From NCBI RefSeq assembly GCF_002272135.1, contig NZ_NPBF01000021.1:172095-236094 (forward strand): a stretch of DNA of 64,000 nucleotides, given 5' to 3'. Under the pieces are notes generated by a model that worked only from the letters and a program-made list of their open reading frames with translations, ran no database searches and was not told the origin of the DNA. Position numbers and translations under genes: made by a program. This document shows, piece by piece, positions 42,031 to 52,420 of the stretch (position 1 is the stretch's first letter; each line of letters starts with the position of its first letter). Origin of the DNA: Virgibacillus sp. 7505 (lineage in GTDB: Bacteria > Bacillota > Bacilli > Bacillales > Amphibacillaceae).

Positions 42031-42837
42031 ATGAGAGAAACAGCTTCCGACTTGAAAGGGCTGTATATGAAGCTTGGCGGATGGTCAGCTCCTGACAGCA
42101 TCGTCAGCGGAATTACGACAAAATACAATGGTGTGAGTAACGCGCCTTTTCATAGTCTGAATATGGGACTGCATGTCGGCGATGAGCCAGAAGCGGTCGT
42201 CCAAAATCGTCAGCTTCTTGCCGAAGCAATTCAGTTCCCCTTGGAAAGATGGGTACTGGGTGAGCAAGTCCACGGGACAGAAATAGCGGTCGTCACCAAA
42301 AGAGAAGCAGGTCGCGGAAGCCGGGAATTAGCTGACAGCCTCCCATCAGTTGATGGTTTGATCACGAATGAAAAAGGCATGCTTCTTGCTGCTTTCTTTG
42401 CAGACTGTGTGCCTCTTTATTTTTTCGATAGTACTAGTGGGTGGATCGGAATGGCACACGCTGGCTGGCGCGGAACTGTCGCAAATATGGCAGGGAAAAT
42501 GACTGAAGCTCTTTGTAACAACGGAGCAAACAAGGAAAATTTACAAGCGATGATCGGACCATGTATATCCAAGAACAGATACGAAGTGGACGATCATATT
42601 GTACAGCAGATACCTGAGCAATTCCGGGCTAAGGTGCTGGAGCCAAGCGGATCGGATCGATATTATCTTGATCTGCAGACACTCAATCGGCTGTATATGC
42701 TGCAAGCAGATATTCTGGATGAAAACATACTGACAGCGGCGCATTGTACATACGATTCTCCGGAATTCTATTCACATCGGGAAGATCAAGGAAAAACCGG
42801 CCGTATGATCGGTTTTATCGGGATGAAAGAGGAGTAA
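42031..42837 (+). CDS. pgeF: Peptidoglycan editing factor PgeF / YfiH-family purine nucleoside phosphorylase-like protein
   Basis: 268-residue protein (B. subtilis YlmD) of the multicopper polyphenol oxidase-like family. Seen: the zinc-binding and catalytic motifs GEQVHGTEI (His), AAFFADCVPLYF (Cys) and MAHAGWRGTVANM (His), plus MIGPCISKNRYEV. Family members degrade purine nucleosides, and in E. coli YfiH edits misincorporated wall precursors; the role here is not proven. ATG after CAGAGGAG. Followed directly by ylmE (2-base gap), the usual order. Confidence 0.9.
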   Translation: MRETASDLKGLYMKLGGWSAPDSIVSGITTKYNGVSNAPFHSLNMGLHVGDEPEAVVQNRQLLAEAIQFPLERWVLGEQVHGTEIAVVTKREAGRGSRELADSLPSVDGLITNEKGMLLAAFFADCVPLYFFDSTSGWIGMAHAGWRGTVANMAGKMTEALCNNGANKENLQAMIGPCISKNRYEVDDHIVQQIPEQFRAKVLEPSGSDRYYLDLQTLNRLYMLQADILDENILTAAHCTYDSPEFYSHREDQGKTGRMIGFIGMKEE

Positions 42838-42839
42838 GC

Positions 42840-43517
42840 ATGAATACAGTACAAGAGAATCTGAAACGGATCAAGGATGATATTAGCTCGGCAGCGGCTA
42901 GAACAGGCCGAAATTCCGAGGATATAACACTCCTTGCCGTTACGAAATATGTTACAATTGAACGAACAGAAGAAGCTGTCGATGCCGGTATTGTCGATTT
43001 AGGCGAGAATCGGATCGAAGGTTTTCTTGAGAAGCAGGCAATCATTGGAGAAAAAGCTGTATGGCATTTCATCGGAAGCCTGCAAACAAGGAAAGTAAAA
43101 GATGTCATCAATCAGGTGGATTATCTGCATGCACTGGACAGACTGTCGCTCGCAAAGGAAATTCAGAAACGGGCAACCAAGAAAATCAAGTGCTTTGTAC
43201 AAGTCAATGTGAGCGGAGAAGCTACCAAATCTGGTGTTTCACCTGAGGAAACACTGTCTTTTATCAAGGAGCTTGCAGAATTTCCGGCAATTGAAGTAGT
43301 CGGTCTGATGACGATGGCACCTAATACAGATAATGAAGATGTACTCCGCAGTGTGTTCAGCGGCTTGAGACAGCTTCGTGACGAAGTGGCAGCTGCTGGG
43401 TTGACGCATGCACCTTGTACATTCTTATCCATGGGAATGAGTAATGATTACACAATCGCGGTAGAAGAAGGAGCGACTCATATCCGGGTCGGCTCTGCTC
43501 TTGTAGGTCCATACTAA
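42840..43517 (+). CDS. ylmE: YggS-family PLP-binding protein (YlmE)
   Basis: 225-residue pyridoxal-5'-phosphate-binding protein with an alanine-racemase-like TIM barrel but no catalytic domain partner; family members (PLPBP/YggS) control PLP and amino-acid homeostasis. Seen: [11 protein letters not shown] with the PLP Lys near residue 36, [12 protein letters not shown] near 56, [14 protein letters not shown] near 75 and [23 protein letters not shown] near 195 (phosphate-binding). ATG at 42840 after AGAGGAG; an upstream open frame lies inside pgeF. Confidence 0.93.
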   Translation: MNTVQENLKRIKDDISSAAARTGRNSEDITLLAVTKYVTIERTEEAVDAGIVDLGENRIEGFLEKQAIIGEKAVWHFIGSLQTRKVKDVINQVDYLHALDRLSLAKEIQKRATKKIKCFVQVNVSGEATKSGVSPEETLSFIKELAEFPAIEVVGLMTMAPNTDNEDVLRSVFSGLRQLRDEVAAAGLTHAPCTFLSMGMSNDYTIAVEEGATHIRVGSALVGPY

Positions 43518-43534
43518 AATGCGAGGTGAAGAAA

Positions 43535-43975
43535 ATGAGTTTCAAGAATAAGATGAAAAATTTCTTTACTGTAGATGATGAAGAATATGAATATGTCGAG
43601 GAACAGCCAAACGAACAAGAGGAGATCGAGCCATATCAGCCAGGCGGGCGGAACCAGAATCAGAACGTTGTCAGCCTGAAAAGCGTGCAATCCTCTTCTA
43701 AAGTCGTTCTTTGCGAGCCAAGGACATATAATGAAGCACAGGAAATTGCCGATCATGTTGTAAACAGAAGAGCAGTAGTGCTTAATCTGCAGCGTGTCGA
43801 TCATCACCAGGCAAAGCGTATCGTTGATTTTCTGAGTGGTACAGTCTACGCGGTTAATGGTGATATCCAGAAACTGGGCAGTCAAACCTTCCTGTGTGCT
43901 CCGGACAATATTGAACTAACCGGCAGCATATCCGATATGATAGAAGAGCAGGATGACTATAATAAGAGGTGGTAG
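43535..43975 (+). CDS. sepF: Cell division protein SepF
   Basis: 146-residue divisome protein that binds FtsZ and membranes and forms large rings. Seen: N-terminal amphipathic membrane anchor [11 protein letters not shown], an acidic/Gln-rich linker, and the SepF domain (about residues 60-140) with [46 protein letters not shown] and [14 protein letters not shown]. The ATG at 43535 is 7-8 bases from GAGGTG; a GTG at 43526 lies in that site. Acts as an alternative membrane tether beside FtsA. Confidence 0.95.
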   Translation: MSFKNKMKNFFTVDDEEYEYVEEQPNEQEEIEPYQPGGRNQNQNVVSLKSVQSSSKVVLCEPRTYNEAQEIADHVVNRRAVVLNLQRVDHHQAKRIVDFLSGTVYAVNGDIQKLGSQTFLCAPDNIELTGSISDMIEEQDDYNKRW

Positions 43976-43981
43976 AAGCAG

Positions 43982-44239
43982 ATGCTTTTGAGCATAATTA
44001 GTACAGCATTCACAGTATATTCCTTTGCACTGATCATTTATATCCTGATGTCATGGTTCCCGGGAGCCCGGCAGTCAGCGTTCGGCGAAATGCTAGGACG
44101 TATCTGTGAGCCATATTTGGATGTATTTCGACGGTTCATTCCGCCGCTGGGAATGATAGATCTCTCCCCAATTGTTGGGATCATTGTTTTGCGCTTGGCG
44201 GAGAGTGGTGTAAGAACTATCTACTTTATGATTTTTTAA
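43982..44239 (+). CDS. ylmG: YggT-family membrane protein YlmG
   Basis: 85-residue protein with two hydrophobic helices (about residues 4-24 and 60-82) around a loop with the family motif SWFPGARQSAFGEMLGRICEPYLDVFRRFIPPLG. It is thought to affect membrane-linked division or nucleoid placement, but its role is not settled. ATG after AGAGGTGG, 6 bases after sepF. Confidence 0.9.
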   Translation: MLLSIISTAFTVYSFALIIYILMSWFPGARQSAFGEMLGRICEPYLDVFRRFIPPLGMIDLSPIVGIIVLRLAESGVRTIYFMIF

Positions 44240-44260
44240 TGATGAGGAGTACAAAGTAAC

Positions 44261-45034
44261 GTGAGTATCTATCAGCATTACCGGGAAGAGGAACGTCCTT
44301 TTATTGACCAAATACTTTCCTGGATGGAACAAGTGGAGCGTCAATACCAGCCCCGGGTGACCGATTTCCTGGATCCCCGGGAACAGCTTATCTTCCGACA
44401 GCTGTTAGGCGGTCAGGCCGAGCTGCAGTGGGCTTTTTCCGGCGGGACGGAGAAAGCGGAAAGAAAGCGGGGGATCATCGCTCCGCTTTATGACTCGATA
44501 ACTCCCGAGGACTTTAGTATCGAGCTGCTCGAAGCTGCTTATCCCGATAAGTTTGTCACACTTGAGCACCGAGATGTGATGGGCTCTTTCCTTTCCCTTG
44601 GCATCGATCGCAAAAAACTGGGTGATATAAGTGTTGGGGAAGGCATAATCCAGCTTTTCACTACATCAGACATCGCAACATACATACGTGCGAATTTAGT
44701 TGAAGTTAAAAGAGCCAAGGTATCGTGGCAATCAGTAGATCCTAATCGGTTCAGACCTGAAGAGGTGGAATGGGTCACGAGCGAAACAACTGTCTCCTCC
44801 CTCAGGCTGGATGCTATCGTAAAGGAACTCTATCGTATGTCACGCCAGCAGGCTGCAGAGCGCATCCAGAAAGGGCTTGTCAAAGTCAATTTCAAGACAG
44901 TCGAGGATGTCAGCTTTCAATTGGCTGAGGGAGACCTCATATCCCTGCGAGGAATGGGCAGGGGCAAGCTTGCAGAAGTGAAAGGTACAACGAAGAAGGA
45001 CAAGCAGCGAATCACATTGGAAAAATTAAAGTAG
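44261..45034 (+). CDS. ylmH: S4-domain RNA-binding protein YlmH (RqcP-like)
   Basis: 257-residue protein with an N-terminal YlmH-specific domain (HYREEERPFIDQILSWMEQV) and a C-terminal S4 domain (about residues 182-245; LRLDAIVKELYRMSRQQAAERIQKGLVKVN). B. subtilis YlmH/RqcP works with RqcH in adding alanine tails to stalled nascent chains on 50S subunits. GTG start with GAGGAG 12 bases upstream, a rather long spacing. Sits between ylmG and divIVA as usual. Confidence 0.9.
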   Translation: MSIYQHYREEERPFIDQILSWMEQVERQYQPRVTDFLDPREQLIFRQLLGGQAELQWAFSGGTEKAERKRGIIAPLYDSITPEDFSIELLEAAYPDKFVTLEHRDVMGSFLSLGIDRKKLGDISVGEGIIQLFTTSDIATYIRANLVEVKRAKVSWQSVDPNRFRPEEVEWVTSETTVSSLRLDAIVKELYRMSRQQAAERIQKGLVKVNFKTVEDVSFQLAEGDLISLRGMGRGKLAEVKGTTKKDKQRITLEKLK

Positions 45035-45058
45035 CCGTAATGGTTATTTTATGCTATC

Positions 45059-45080
45059 TTTGTCGAATAACAGCTATTAT
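45059..45080 (+). promoter_or_regulatory. Perfect Spo0A box next to a divIVA promoter candidate
   Basis: TTTGTCGAA (45059-45067) matches the Spo0A box exactly. TATTAT at 45075-45080 is a possible -10 with a poor -35, so Spo0A would bind over or beside the promoter, 42 bases before divIVA. Confidence 0.45.
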
Positions 45081-45108
45081 TTAGATTCTTTTACAGGAGG
45101 TGGCCGTT

Positions 45109-45609
45109 GTGCCATTAACACCTTTGGATATTCACAATAAAGAGTTCGCCCGCGGATTCCGCGGTTATGATGAAGATGATGTAAACGACTTCCTAGACAG
45201 GGTGATCAAGGATTATGAGATCATCATCCGAGAGAAGAAGGATTTAGAAGAACGTGTACAGCAGCTCGAAGAACGACTTGGACATTTCAATAATATTGAA
45301 ACGACTTTGAATAAGTCGATCCTTGTAGCGCAGGAAACTGCCGAAGAAGTGAAGGGCAATGCAATGAAAGAGTCCAAGCTGATCATCAAAGAAGCTGAGA
45401 AGAATGCTGACCGTATCATTAATGAGTCCCTCACAAAGTCACGCCAGATTGCTTTGGAAGTCGAGGACCTTAAAAAACAGGCAAAAGTATTCCGTACACG
45501 CTTGAAGATGCTTGTGGAAGCACAGCTTGAGATGATTGAAACGGATGATTGGGATGGTTTATTCGCCACAGAGGTAGCGTATGAGCCTGAGGAAGAGAAG
45601 GCGGAATAA
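45109..45609 (+). CDS. divIVA: Cell-pole and septum protein DivIVA
   Basis: 166-residue coiled-coil protein that senses negative membrane curvature, places MinCD through MinJ and anchors the chromosome pole during sporulation. Seen: membrane-binding N-terminal domain PLTPLDIHNKEFARGFRGYD then EDDVNDFLDRVIKDYE, two coiled-coil segments (about residues 35-60 and 70-150) with ETLNKSILVAQETAEEVK and KEAEKNADRIINESLTKSRQ, and an acidic tail. GTG at 45109 has AGGAGG 8 bases upstream; a GTG at 45100 overlaps it. Confidence 0.96.
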   Translation: MPLTPLDIHNKEFARGFRGYDEDDVNDFLDRVIKDYEIIIREKKDLEERVQQLEERLGHFNNIETTLNKSILVAQETAEEVKGNAMKESKLIIKEAEKNADRIINESLTKSRQIALEVEDLKKQAKVFRTRLKMLVEAQLEMIETDDWDGLFATEVAYEPEEEKAE

Positions 45610-45616
45610 AGTCCGC

Positions 45617-45645
45617 TTGACGTTTTTCGCAAACTTACATATAAT
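45617..45645 (+). promoter_or_regulatory. Sigma-A promoter of ileS
   Basis: TTGACG (45617-45622), 17-base spacer, TATAAT (45640-45645); start near 45652, just before the T-box leader. Confidence 0.85.
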
Positions 45646-45669
45646 TTTACTATTATTAGCAAACAACAT

Positions 45670-45925
45670 GACCATGATATAAAGACTGTGATCGGGACAG
45701 TAGGAAGTCCATACCGCTTTCAAAGCGAGCCAGGGAAGGTGAGAGCCTGGTACGGTATCTCTTTCGAACATCACCCGCTAGTTTCCATTCGAACCGCAAG
45801 CAGTAGAAATGGACGTCTCATTCACGTTACGAATTCGAGTGGATAGACGATACTAGTCTGTCTATAAGGGTGGTACCGCGAGTCTCTCTCGTCCCTTCTG
45901 GGATGATGAGGGACTCCTTTTTTTG
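45670..45925 (+). ncRNA. T-box leader of ileS (tRNA-Ile specific)
   Basis: Conserved T-box AAGGGTGGTACCGCG at 45866-45880, which pairs with the uncharged tRNA acceptor end. The GAACATCACC segment near 45766-45775 places ATC (45770-45772), an isoleucine codon, in the specifier loop. Terminator: GAGTCTCTCTCGTCCC / GGGATGATGAGGGACTC with a T run ending near 45925. Uncharged tRNA-Ile would stabilise the antiterminator and switch ileS on. Confidence 0.95.
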
Positions 45926-45960
45926 CCCAAAATTATCGGTCATCATAAGGAGGAAAAACA

Positions 45961-48714
45961 TTGGATTACAAAGAAACACTGCTGATGCCGGAAACGGCTT
46001 TCCCGATGCGCGGCAACCTGCCGAACAAAGAACCAAAAATGCAGCAGGACTGGGAAGAACAAAACATCTACAAAAAAGTGCAGGAAAGAACGGAAGGGCG
46101 TCCGCTCTTCGTTTTGCATGACGGACCTCCATACGCCAATGGTGACCTTCATATGGGCCATGCGCTTAACAAAGTATTGAAAGACTTTATCGTGCGTTAT
46201 AAATCGATGTCTGGCTTCCATGCACCATATGTTCCAGGCTGGGATACACACGGACTGCCGATCGAGCAGGCGCTTACGAAAAAGAAAGTCGACCGCAAGA
46301 AAATGACGGTTGCGGAATTCCGCCGTCTTTGTGCGGAATATGCGATGCAGCAGATCAATAACCAGCGCACACAGTTCAAGCAGCTAGGTGTTCGCGGGGA
46401 TTGGGATAATCCTTATATCACGCTGACAAAGGATTATGAAGCAGCACAAATCAAAGTGTTCGGCGAAATGGCTGAACGCGGCTATATCTATAAAGGCATG
46501 AAGCCAGTATACTGGTCTCCATCCTCTGAATCTGCTTTAGCAGAAGCAGAAATCGAGTACCAAGACAAACGCTCTGCATCCATCTATGTGGCTTTCCAAG
46601 TTAAAGACGGTAAAGACCTGTTCCAAGGTGACGAGAAATTCATCATCTGGACAACTACACCATGGACATTACCTGCTAACGTTGCAATCTCGCTTCATCC
46701 TGAAGTGACATACGTGGTTGCACAAGTCGGCAGCGAGAAATACGTCGTGGCAGAAGACTTGCTTAGCAGCGTTACAGAAACACTTGAATGGAGCAGTCCT
46801 GAAGTACTGAAAACATTCAAAGGAAAAGAAGCAGAGTATGTTACAACACAGCATCCTTTCTATGACCGTGAATCATTGATCATTCTTGGCGAACATGTTA
46901 CGACTGACAGCGGTACAGGCTGCGTGCACACAGCACCTGGACACGGGGAAGAAGATTTCTTTGCCAGTCAAAAATACAAATTGCCAATCATCAGCCCGCT
47001 AGATGACAAAGGAGTATTCACAAGTGAAGCTCCTGGTTTTGAAGGTGTATTCTATGATACGGCAAACAAAGAAATCACAGAACTGCTTGAAGAAAAAGGC
47101 GCATTACTGAAACTTGAGTTCTTTACACATTCTTACCCGCATGACTGGCGTACAAAGAAACCTGTCATCTATCGTGCAACAGCGCAATGGTTTGCTTCCA
47201 TCAAAGCATTCCGTGAGCAGATCATCGAACAAATCAAGGAAGTGGAATGGTTCCCGAAATGGGGCGAAACACGCCTTTACAACATGTTCCGTGATCGTGA
47301 AGACTGGTGTATTTCCCGTCAGCGTGCATGGGGTGTTCCGATTCCTGTATTCTACGGTGAAAATGGAGAACCTATCATTACAGAAGAAACGATCCAGCAT
47401 GTTTCCGATCTATTCCTTGAGCATGGCTCTAACATCTGGTTCGAAAGAGAAGCAAAAGACCTATTGCCGGAAGGCTTCACTTCCGAGCATAGCCCGAACG
47501 GCATCTTCACGAAAGAAACAGATATCATGGACGTGTGGTTCGACTCTGGTTCTTCTCACCAAGCTGTGTTAGTGAACCGTCCGGAATTACAGCGTCCAGC
47601 TGACCTTTACTTGGAAGGCTCCGATCAATATCGCGGCTGGTTCAACTCGTCCTTGACAACTGCTGTTGCTGTAACAGGCAAAGCACCGTACAAAGCAGTT
47701 CTAAGCCACGGATTTGCATTGGACGGAAAAGGCAAGAAGATGAGTAAATCGCTTGGCAACATCGTTGTACCGGCGAAAATCATGAAGCAGTATGGCGCGG
47801 ATATCCTCCGTCTATGGGTTGCTTCCGTGGATTATCAATCAGATGTCCGTATCTCTGATGAAATCATCAAACAGACATCCGAAGGCTATCGCAAAATCCG
47901 GAATACGTTCCGCTTCTTGCTTGCCAACTTGCATGATTTCGATCCTGCGAAGGACAGTGTAGCGCATGCTGATATGGTGGAAGTGGATCGTTATATGCTT
48001 GCGAAGCTTTCTGATTTGACGAAGCACGTACGCGCGAGCTACGACAAATACGAATTTGCGGATGTATATTCTGCAATCCTTAGCTTCTGTTCTGTAGAAC
48101 TTAGTGCGTTCTACCTTGATTTCGGTAAAGATATCCTTTATATCGAGGCTGCTGATCATCCAGCACGCCGCAGCATCCAGACTGCCTATTACGAAATCGT
48201 AAAAGCGCTTCTGCAAATGCTTGCACCGATTCTTGCACATACAACAGAGGAAGCTTGGAGCTATATTCCTGGTGAAAAAGCAGAAAGCGTCCAGTTGACT
48301 GACTTCCCAGAAGCTGCAGTAATTGCAGATCATGATGAGCTTTTGGCAAAATGGGATCATTTCATGAAGGTACGTGATGATGTTCTGAAAGCTTTGGAAA
48401 TCGCCCGAAGTGAGAAAGTCATCGGTAAATCACTCGAATCTAAATTAACGATTGTTGCAAAAGACGATGCAACGAAACAGCTGCTTCAAGGTATTGATAA
48501 TTTGCATCAATTGCTTATTGTATCTGAAGCTGATGTAGTGGATGCAAATGCAGATGCTGCTGATTATGAGCATGTGGCTGTCCGTGTGGAAAAACATCCG
48601 GCAGACCGATGCGAACGCTGCTGGGTTGCTTCTGACACAGTCGGGCAGGATGAGAAGCATCCTGAGCTATGTTCTCGCTGTGCAAGTATCGTGGAAGCAC
48701 ACTATCACGCGTAA
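45961..48714 (+). CDS. ileS: Isoleucyl-tRNA synthetase
   Basis: 917-residue class I aminoacyl-tRNA synthetase. Seen: HIGH-type motif [16 protein letters not shown] near residue 57, editing CP1 domain with [14 protein letters not shown] near 222 and [16 protein letters not shown] near 318, [13 protein letters not shown] near 525, KMSKS in [10 protein letters not shown] near 592, anticodon-binding helical domain and a C-terminal zinc finger (CERCW and CSRC near 880-905). This is the bacterial, mupirocin-sensitive-type arrangement. TTG start with AAGGAGG 7 bases upstream, the B. subtilis pattern. The B. subtilis neighbour ylyA is missing downstream. Confidence 0.98.
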   Translation: MDYKETLLMPETAFPMRGNLPNKEPKMQQDWEEQNIYKKVQERTEGRPLFVLHDGPPYANGDLHMGHALNKVLKDFIVRYKSMSGFHAPYVPGWDTHGLPIEQALTKKKVDRKKMTVAEFRRLCAEYAMQQINNQRTQFKQLGVRGDWDNPYITLTKDYEAAQIKVFGEMAERGYIYKGMKPVYWSPSSESALAEAEIEYQDKRSASIYVAFQVKDGKDLFQGDEKFIIWTTTPWTLPANVAISLHPEVTYVVAQVGSEKYVVAEDLLSSVTETLEWSSPEVLKTFKGKEAEYVTTQHPFYDRESLIILGEHVTTDSGTGCVHTAPGHGEEDFFASQKYKLPIISPLDDKGVFTSEAPGFEGVFYDTANKEITELLEEKGALLKLEFFTHSYPHDWRTKKPVIYRATAQWFASIKAFREQIIEQIKEVEWFPKWGETRLYNMFRDREDWCISRQRAWGVPIPVFYGENGEPIITEETIQHVSDLFLEHGSNIWFEREAKDLLPEGFTSEHSPNGIFTKETDIMDVWFDSGSSHQAVLVNRPELQRPADLYLEGSDQYRGWFNSSLTTAVAVTGKAPYKAVLSHGFALDGKGKKMSKSLGNIVVPAKIMKQYGADILRLWVASVDYQSDVRISDEIIKQTSEGYRKIRNTFRFLLANLHDFDPAKDSVAHADMVEVDRYMLAKLSDLTKHVRASYDKYEFADVYSAILSFCSVELSAFYLDFGKDILYIEAADHPARRSIQTAYYEIVKALLQMLAPILAHTTEEAWSYIPGEKAESVQLTDFPEAAVIADHDELLAKWDHFMKVRDDVLKALEIARSEKVIGKSLESKLTIVAKDDATKQLLQGIDNLHQLLIVSEADVVDANADAADYEHVAVRVEKHPADRCERCWVASDTVGQDEKHPELCSRCASIVEAHYHA

Positions 48715-48718
48715 GGAG

Positions 48719-48753
48719 AGAAAGCTTCGCTTTAAGGCGAAGCTTTCTTTTTA
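48719..48753 (+). terminator. Terminator after ileS
   Basis: AGAAAGCTTCGC / GCGAAGCTTTCT perfect 12-bp stem followed by five T. Confidence 0.93.
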
Positions 48754-48827
48754 TCTGGACAATCTTTTTGGCCGCATCTATGGTAAAATGCAAGGTAGAT
48801 TGTATTTGAACGGAGGATAAGAAGTCC

Positions 48828-49292
48828 ATGTATTTTGTCATTGCGATTATTCTGATCATCATTGATCAGCTAACAAAATTGGCAGTAGTGAAGAATATGA
48901 CGGAAGGAGAGTCAATTCCGATCATCGATAATTTCCTGTACCTGTCTTCTCATCGTAACAGAGGAGCAGCCTGGGGGATATTGGAAGGTCATTTTTGGTT
49001 CTTCTATCTTGTAACAGCGATTGTTATTGTCATAGTCAGCTACTATATTGTGAAATATAGCAAGGAAAGCAAATTGATGGGTGCCGGTCTTTCGCTTGTA
49101 CTTGGCGGAGCCATCGGCAACTTCATCGATCGGCTGTTCCGTAAGGAGGTCGTCGATTTCGTCGATACACGATTCGGTGACTATCATTATCCAATCTTCA
49201 ACGTGGCGGATTCCTGTCTGGTTGTAGGTGTAATCCTCATCATTATCGCAATGCTGCTTGATGAGCGAAAGAAAGGAAGAAAAGAAGCATGA
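48828..49292 (+). CDS. lspA: Lipoprotein signal peptidase (signal peptidase II)
   Basis: 154-residue membrane aspartic protease that cleaves diacylglyceryl-modified prolipoproteins. Seen: four hydrophobic helices, DQLTKLAVV near residue 12, NRGAAWGILEG near 44 and the two catalytic Asp in GGAIGNFIDRL near 100 and FNVADSCLVVG near 124. ATG with CGGAGGA upstream. Overlaps ylyB by 4 bases (ATGA). Confidence 0.96.
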   Translation: MYFVIAIILIIIDQLTKLAVVKNMTEGESIPIIDNFLYLSSHRNRGAAWGILEGHFWFFYLVTAIVIVIVSYYIVKYSKESKLMGAGLSLVLGGAIGNFIDRLFRKEVVDFVDTRFGDYHYPIFNVADSCLVVGVILIIIAMLLDERKKGRKEA

Positions 49293-50200
49293 GTCAGTTT
49301 GACCATACAGTCGCAGCCGAAGAATCGGGTTTGCGCATCGATAAACTGTTATCTGATATCCAGGAGGATGTTTCCCGGAGTCAGGCTCAGAGCTGGATCA
49401 AAGAGGATCTAGTTACTGTGAACGGCACTAAGGTAAAGAATAAGTATACTGTGCAAGAAGGGGACGTGATCGAGTGGTCGATTCCGGAACCTGAGGAAAT
49501 GAAAATCGAAGCGGAGAATATCCCGCTTGAGATCATTTATGAAGATGCAGATATTGCAGTTGTGAATAAGCCGCGAGGAATGGTTGTACACCCATCCAAC
49601 GGTCATCAGACTGGTACGATGGTTCACGCGCTGCTATATCATCTTAAAGATCTATCTGGTATCAATGGAACGATGCGTCCGGGGATCGTACATCGTATCG
49701 ATAAGGATACAAGCGGCCTTCTAGTCGTCGCTAAGCATGATAAAGCGCACCAAAAATTGACGGATATGCTGAAGGAACATGACATTGAACGGAAGTACCG
49801 TGCCATTGTCCATGGTGTGATCGATCACGAGTTTGGCACAATTGAAGCACCAATTGGTCGTGACCCGAATGACCGTCAGAAAATGGCTGTCGTAGAAAAT
49901 GGAAAACCTGCAGTGACGCATTTTGAGGTGCTGGAACGTTTTGATGAATTCACTTATTTGGAATGTAAGCTGGAGACGGGCAGAACACATCAGATTCGTG
50001 TGCATATGCAATACATCGGTTATCCGCTTGCTGGAGACCCTAAATACGGTCCGCGCAGAACGCTGGATATCGGTGGCCAAGCGCTGCATGCTGCTGTTCT
50101 TGGCTTCAACCACCCTATCTCTGGTGAATGGATGCATTTCGAAGCTCCTGTTCCTGACGTGTTCCAAGAGGAATTGGACAAGTTGAAGTTCAATGCTTGA
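49289..50200 (+). CDS. ylyB: RluA/RluD-family rRNA pseudouridine synthase (YlyB)
   Basis: 303-residue pseudouridine synthase. Seen: N-terminal S4 domain (GLRIDKLLSDIQEDVSRSQA, residues 11-30), then VVNKPRGMVVHP near 93, catalytic motif HRIDKDTSGLLVVAKHD near 135 with the nucleophilic Asp, and GRTHQIRVHMQYIGYPLAGD near 230. The target uridines (probably 23S rRNA) are not known for YlyB. ATG overlaps the lspA stop. Its TGA stop lies within the TTGACA -35 of the pyr promoter. Confidence 0.93.
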   Translation: MSQFDHTVAAEESGLRIDKLLSDIQEDVSRSQAQSWIKEDLVTVNGTKVKNKYTVQEGDVIEWSIPEPEEMKIEAENIPLEIIYEDADIAVVNKPRGMVVHPSNGHQTGTMVHALLYHLKDLSGINGTMRPGIVHRIDKDTSGLLVVAKHDKAHQKLTDMLKEHDIERKYRAIVHGVIDHEFGTIEAPIGRDPNDRQKMAVVENGKPAVTHFEVLERFDEFTYLECKLETGRTHQIRVHMQYIGYPLAGDPKYGPRRTLDIGGQALHAAVLGFNHPISGEWMHFEAPVPDVFQEELDKLKFNA

Positions 50201-50225
50201 CAGTCGTTCCCTGACATGCGATACT
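50197..50225 (+). promoter_or_regulatory. Promoter of the pyr operon
   Basis: TTGACA (50197-50202), 17-base spacer, GATACT (50220-50225). The consensus -35 includes the ylyB stop codon. Confidence 0.7.
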
Positions 50226-50240
50226 GAATGCAGTTGAATA

Positions 50241-50918
<678 letters not shown>

Positions 50919-51029
50919 GGACCTTTAATGGAAGTCCAGAGAGGCTTACAAGGTCGCAAGCAACAACGTCGTCACGGAAGTGGCAGACGTGTGCCTCTTT
51001 GCGACCATAATCGCGAAGAGGCTTTTTTT
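50919..51029 (+). promoter_or_regulatory. PyrR-dependent attenuator 2 (pyrR-pyrP)
   Basis: Binding loop AAGTCCAGAGAGGCTT at 50932-50947; antiterminator arms GGTCGCAA (50952-50959) and TTTGCGACC (50998-51006); terminator GCCTCTTTGCG / CGCGAAGAGGC (50993-51022) with seven T. Confidence 0.93.
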
Positions 51030-51054
51030 ATAGGGAAAAAGAGGAGAGAAACAG

Positions 51055-52407
51055 ATGAAGCCAGCATTAAACATACACGACATACCAAAATGGAATCAAT
51101 GGATCATATTCAGCTTACAGCATTTATTCGCAATGTTCGGTGCAACTATCCTGGTGCCGGCACTCACCGGGCTTGATCCGGCAGTAGCACTTGTATCAAG
51201 CGGTGTCGGCACACTCGCATTCATCCTGATTACAAGAGGGACAGTGCCAGCTTATCTAGGATCGAGCTTCGCTTTCATCTATCCGATCACACAGGCAATT
51301 GAAACTGCCGGAATCGGCGGCGCCATGATTGGCAGCTTTTTCGCAGGTCTTGCTTACGGCGTCGTTGCGATCGCCATCCGTCTCGGCGGAATGAGAAGTA
51401 TCATCAAACTGCTTCCGCCGATTGTTGTTGGACCAGTCATCATTGTCATCGGTCTGGCACTGGCACCGACTGCGGTGGATATGGCAATGAATGCACCTGA
51501 TACAGGGGAATACAGCACAAAATACTTCATAATTGCACTGGTCACATTAGCAATAACAGTAGCAGCGTCCATCTTCCTGAAAGGATTCCTTGGATTGATT
51601 CCGGTCTTGATCGGAATCATCGGCGGGTATGTTTTCGCGCTAACACAAGGAATTGTTGACACAAGCGGCGTACAGGCAGCTTGGAACCAGATTGTTTCAG
51701 CGGATAGCATCAGTGCTTTCTTCAGCGGAATCTTCACGGTACCGAACTTTACCATCCCGTTTGTTGATTACAACGTCGCTGATGTATTCAGCTGGCAGCT
51801 TTTCTTCACGATGGTGCCTATCGCGGTTGTAACAGTATCTGAACACATCGGACACCAGCTGGCATTATCCAAGATCGTCGATCAAAACATGCTCGTCAAG
51901 CCAGGTTTGCATACATCTTTGGCGGGTGATGGAATCGCGACAATGATTGCATCCGTCCTTGGCGGTCCGCCAAACACAACTTACGGGGAAAACATCGGGG
52001 TACTGGCGATCACAAGAGTGTTCAGTGTATTCGTCATCGGGGGTACAGCAGTACTTGCTATTCTTTTCGGATTCACGGGCTTGATCACTGCTTTGATCAG
52101 CTCAGTTCCGTCGGCAGTCATGGGCGGCGTGAGCATCATGCTCTTTGGGATCATCGCTGCAAGCGGTCTTCGAACGATGATCGACAGCCAGCTTGACCTT
52201 GGCGACAAACGTAACTTGATCATCAGCTCGATCATCTTGGTCATCGGAATCGGCGGAGCTTTCCTTCGCTTCCAGATTGCCGATCTGGACTTGGAAATCA
52301 ACAGCATGGCATTAGCAGCACTAGTTGGAGTCGTCTTGAACCTTGTATTGCCGGGCAAAGAATCCGGTCTTGGAAATGGCAGTCTGTTCACAGTCGAGGA
52401 CAAATAA
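51055..52407 (+). CDS. pyrP: Uracil permease PyrP
   Basis: 450-residue NCS2-family uracil:proton symporter with about 12-14 helices. Seen: HLFAMFGATILVPALTGLDP near residue 23, RGTVPAYLGSSFAFI near 62 (short beta/helix segment of the UraA fold), FTMVPIAVVTVSEHIGHQLA near 252 with the substrate Glu, and GGPPNTTYGENIGVLAITRV near 302. ATG after AGAGGAGAG. Only 13 bases separate it from pyrB. Confidence 0.96.
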   Translation: MKPALNIHDIPKWNQWIIFSLQHLFAMFGATILVPALTGLDPAVALVSSGVGTLAFILITRGTVPAYLGSSFAFIYPITQAIETAGIGGAMIGSFFAGLAYGVVAIAIRLGGMRSIIKLLPPIVVGPVIIVIGLALAPTAVDMAMNAPDTGEYSTKYFIIALVTLAITVAASIFLKGFLGLIPVLIGIIGGYVFALTQGIVDTSGVQAAWNQIVSADSISAFFSGIFTVPNFTIPFVDYNVADVFSWQLFFTMVPIAVVTVSEHIGHQLALSKIVDQNMLVKPGLHTSLAGDGIATMIASVLGGPPNTTYGENIGVLAITRVFSVFVIGGTAVLAILFGFTGLITALISSVPSAVMGGVSIMLFGIIAASGLRTMIDSQLDLGDKRNLIISSIILVIGIGGAFLRFQIADLDLEINSMALAALVGVVLNLVLPGKESGLGNGSLFTVEDK

Positions 52408-52420
52408 GGAGGAGAAGGAC

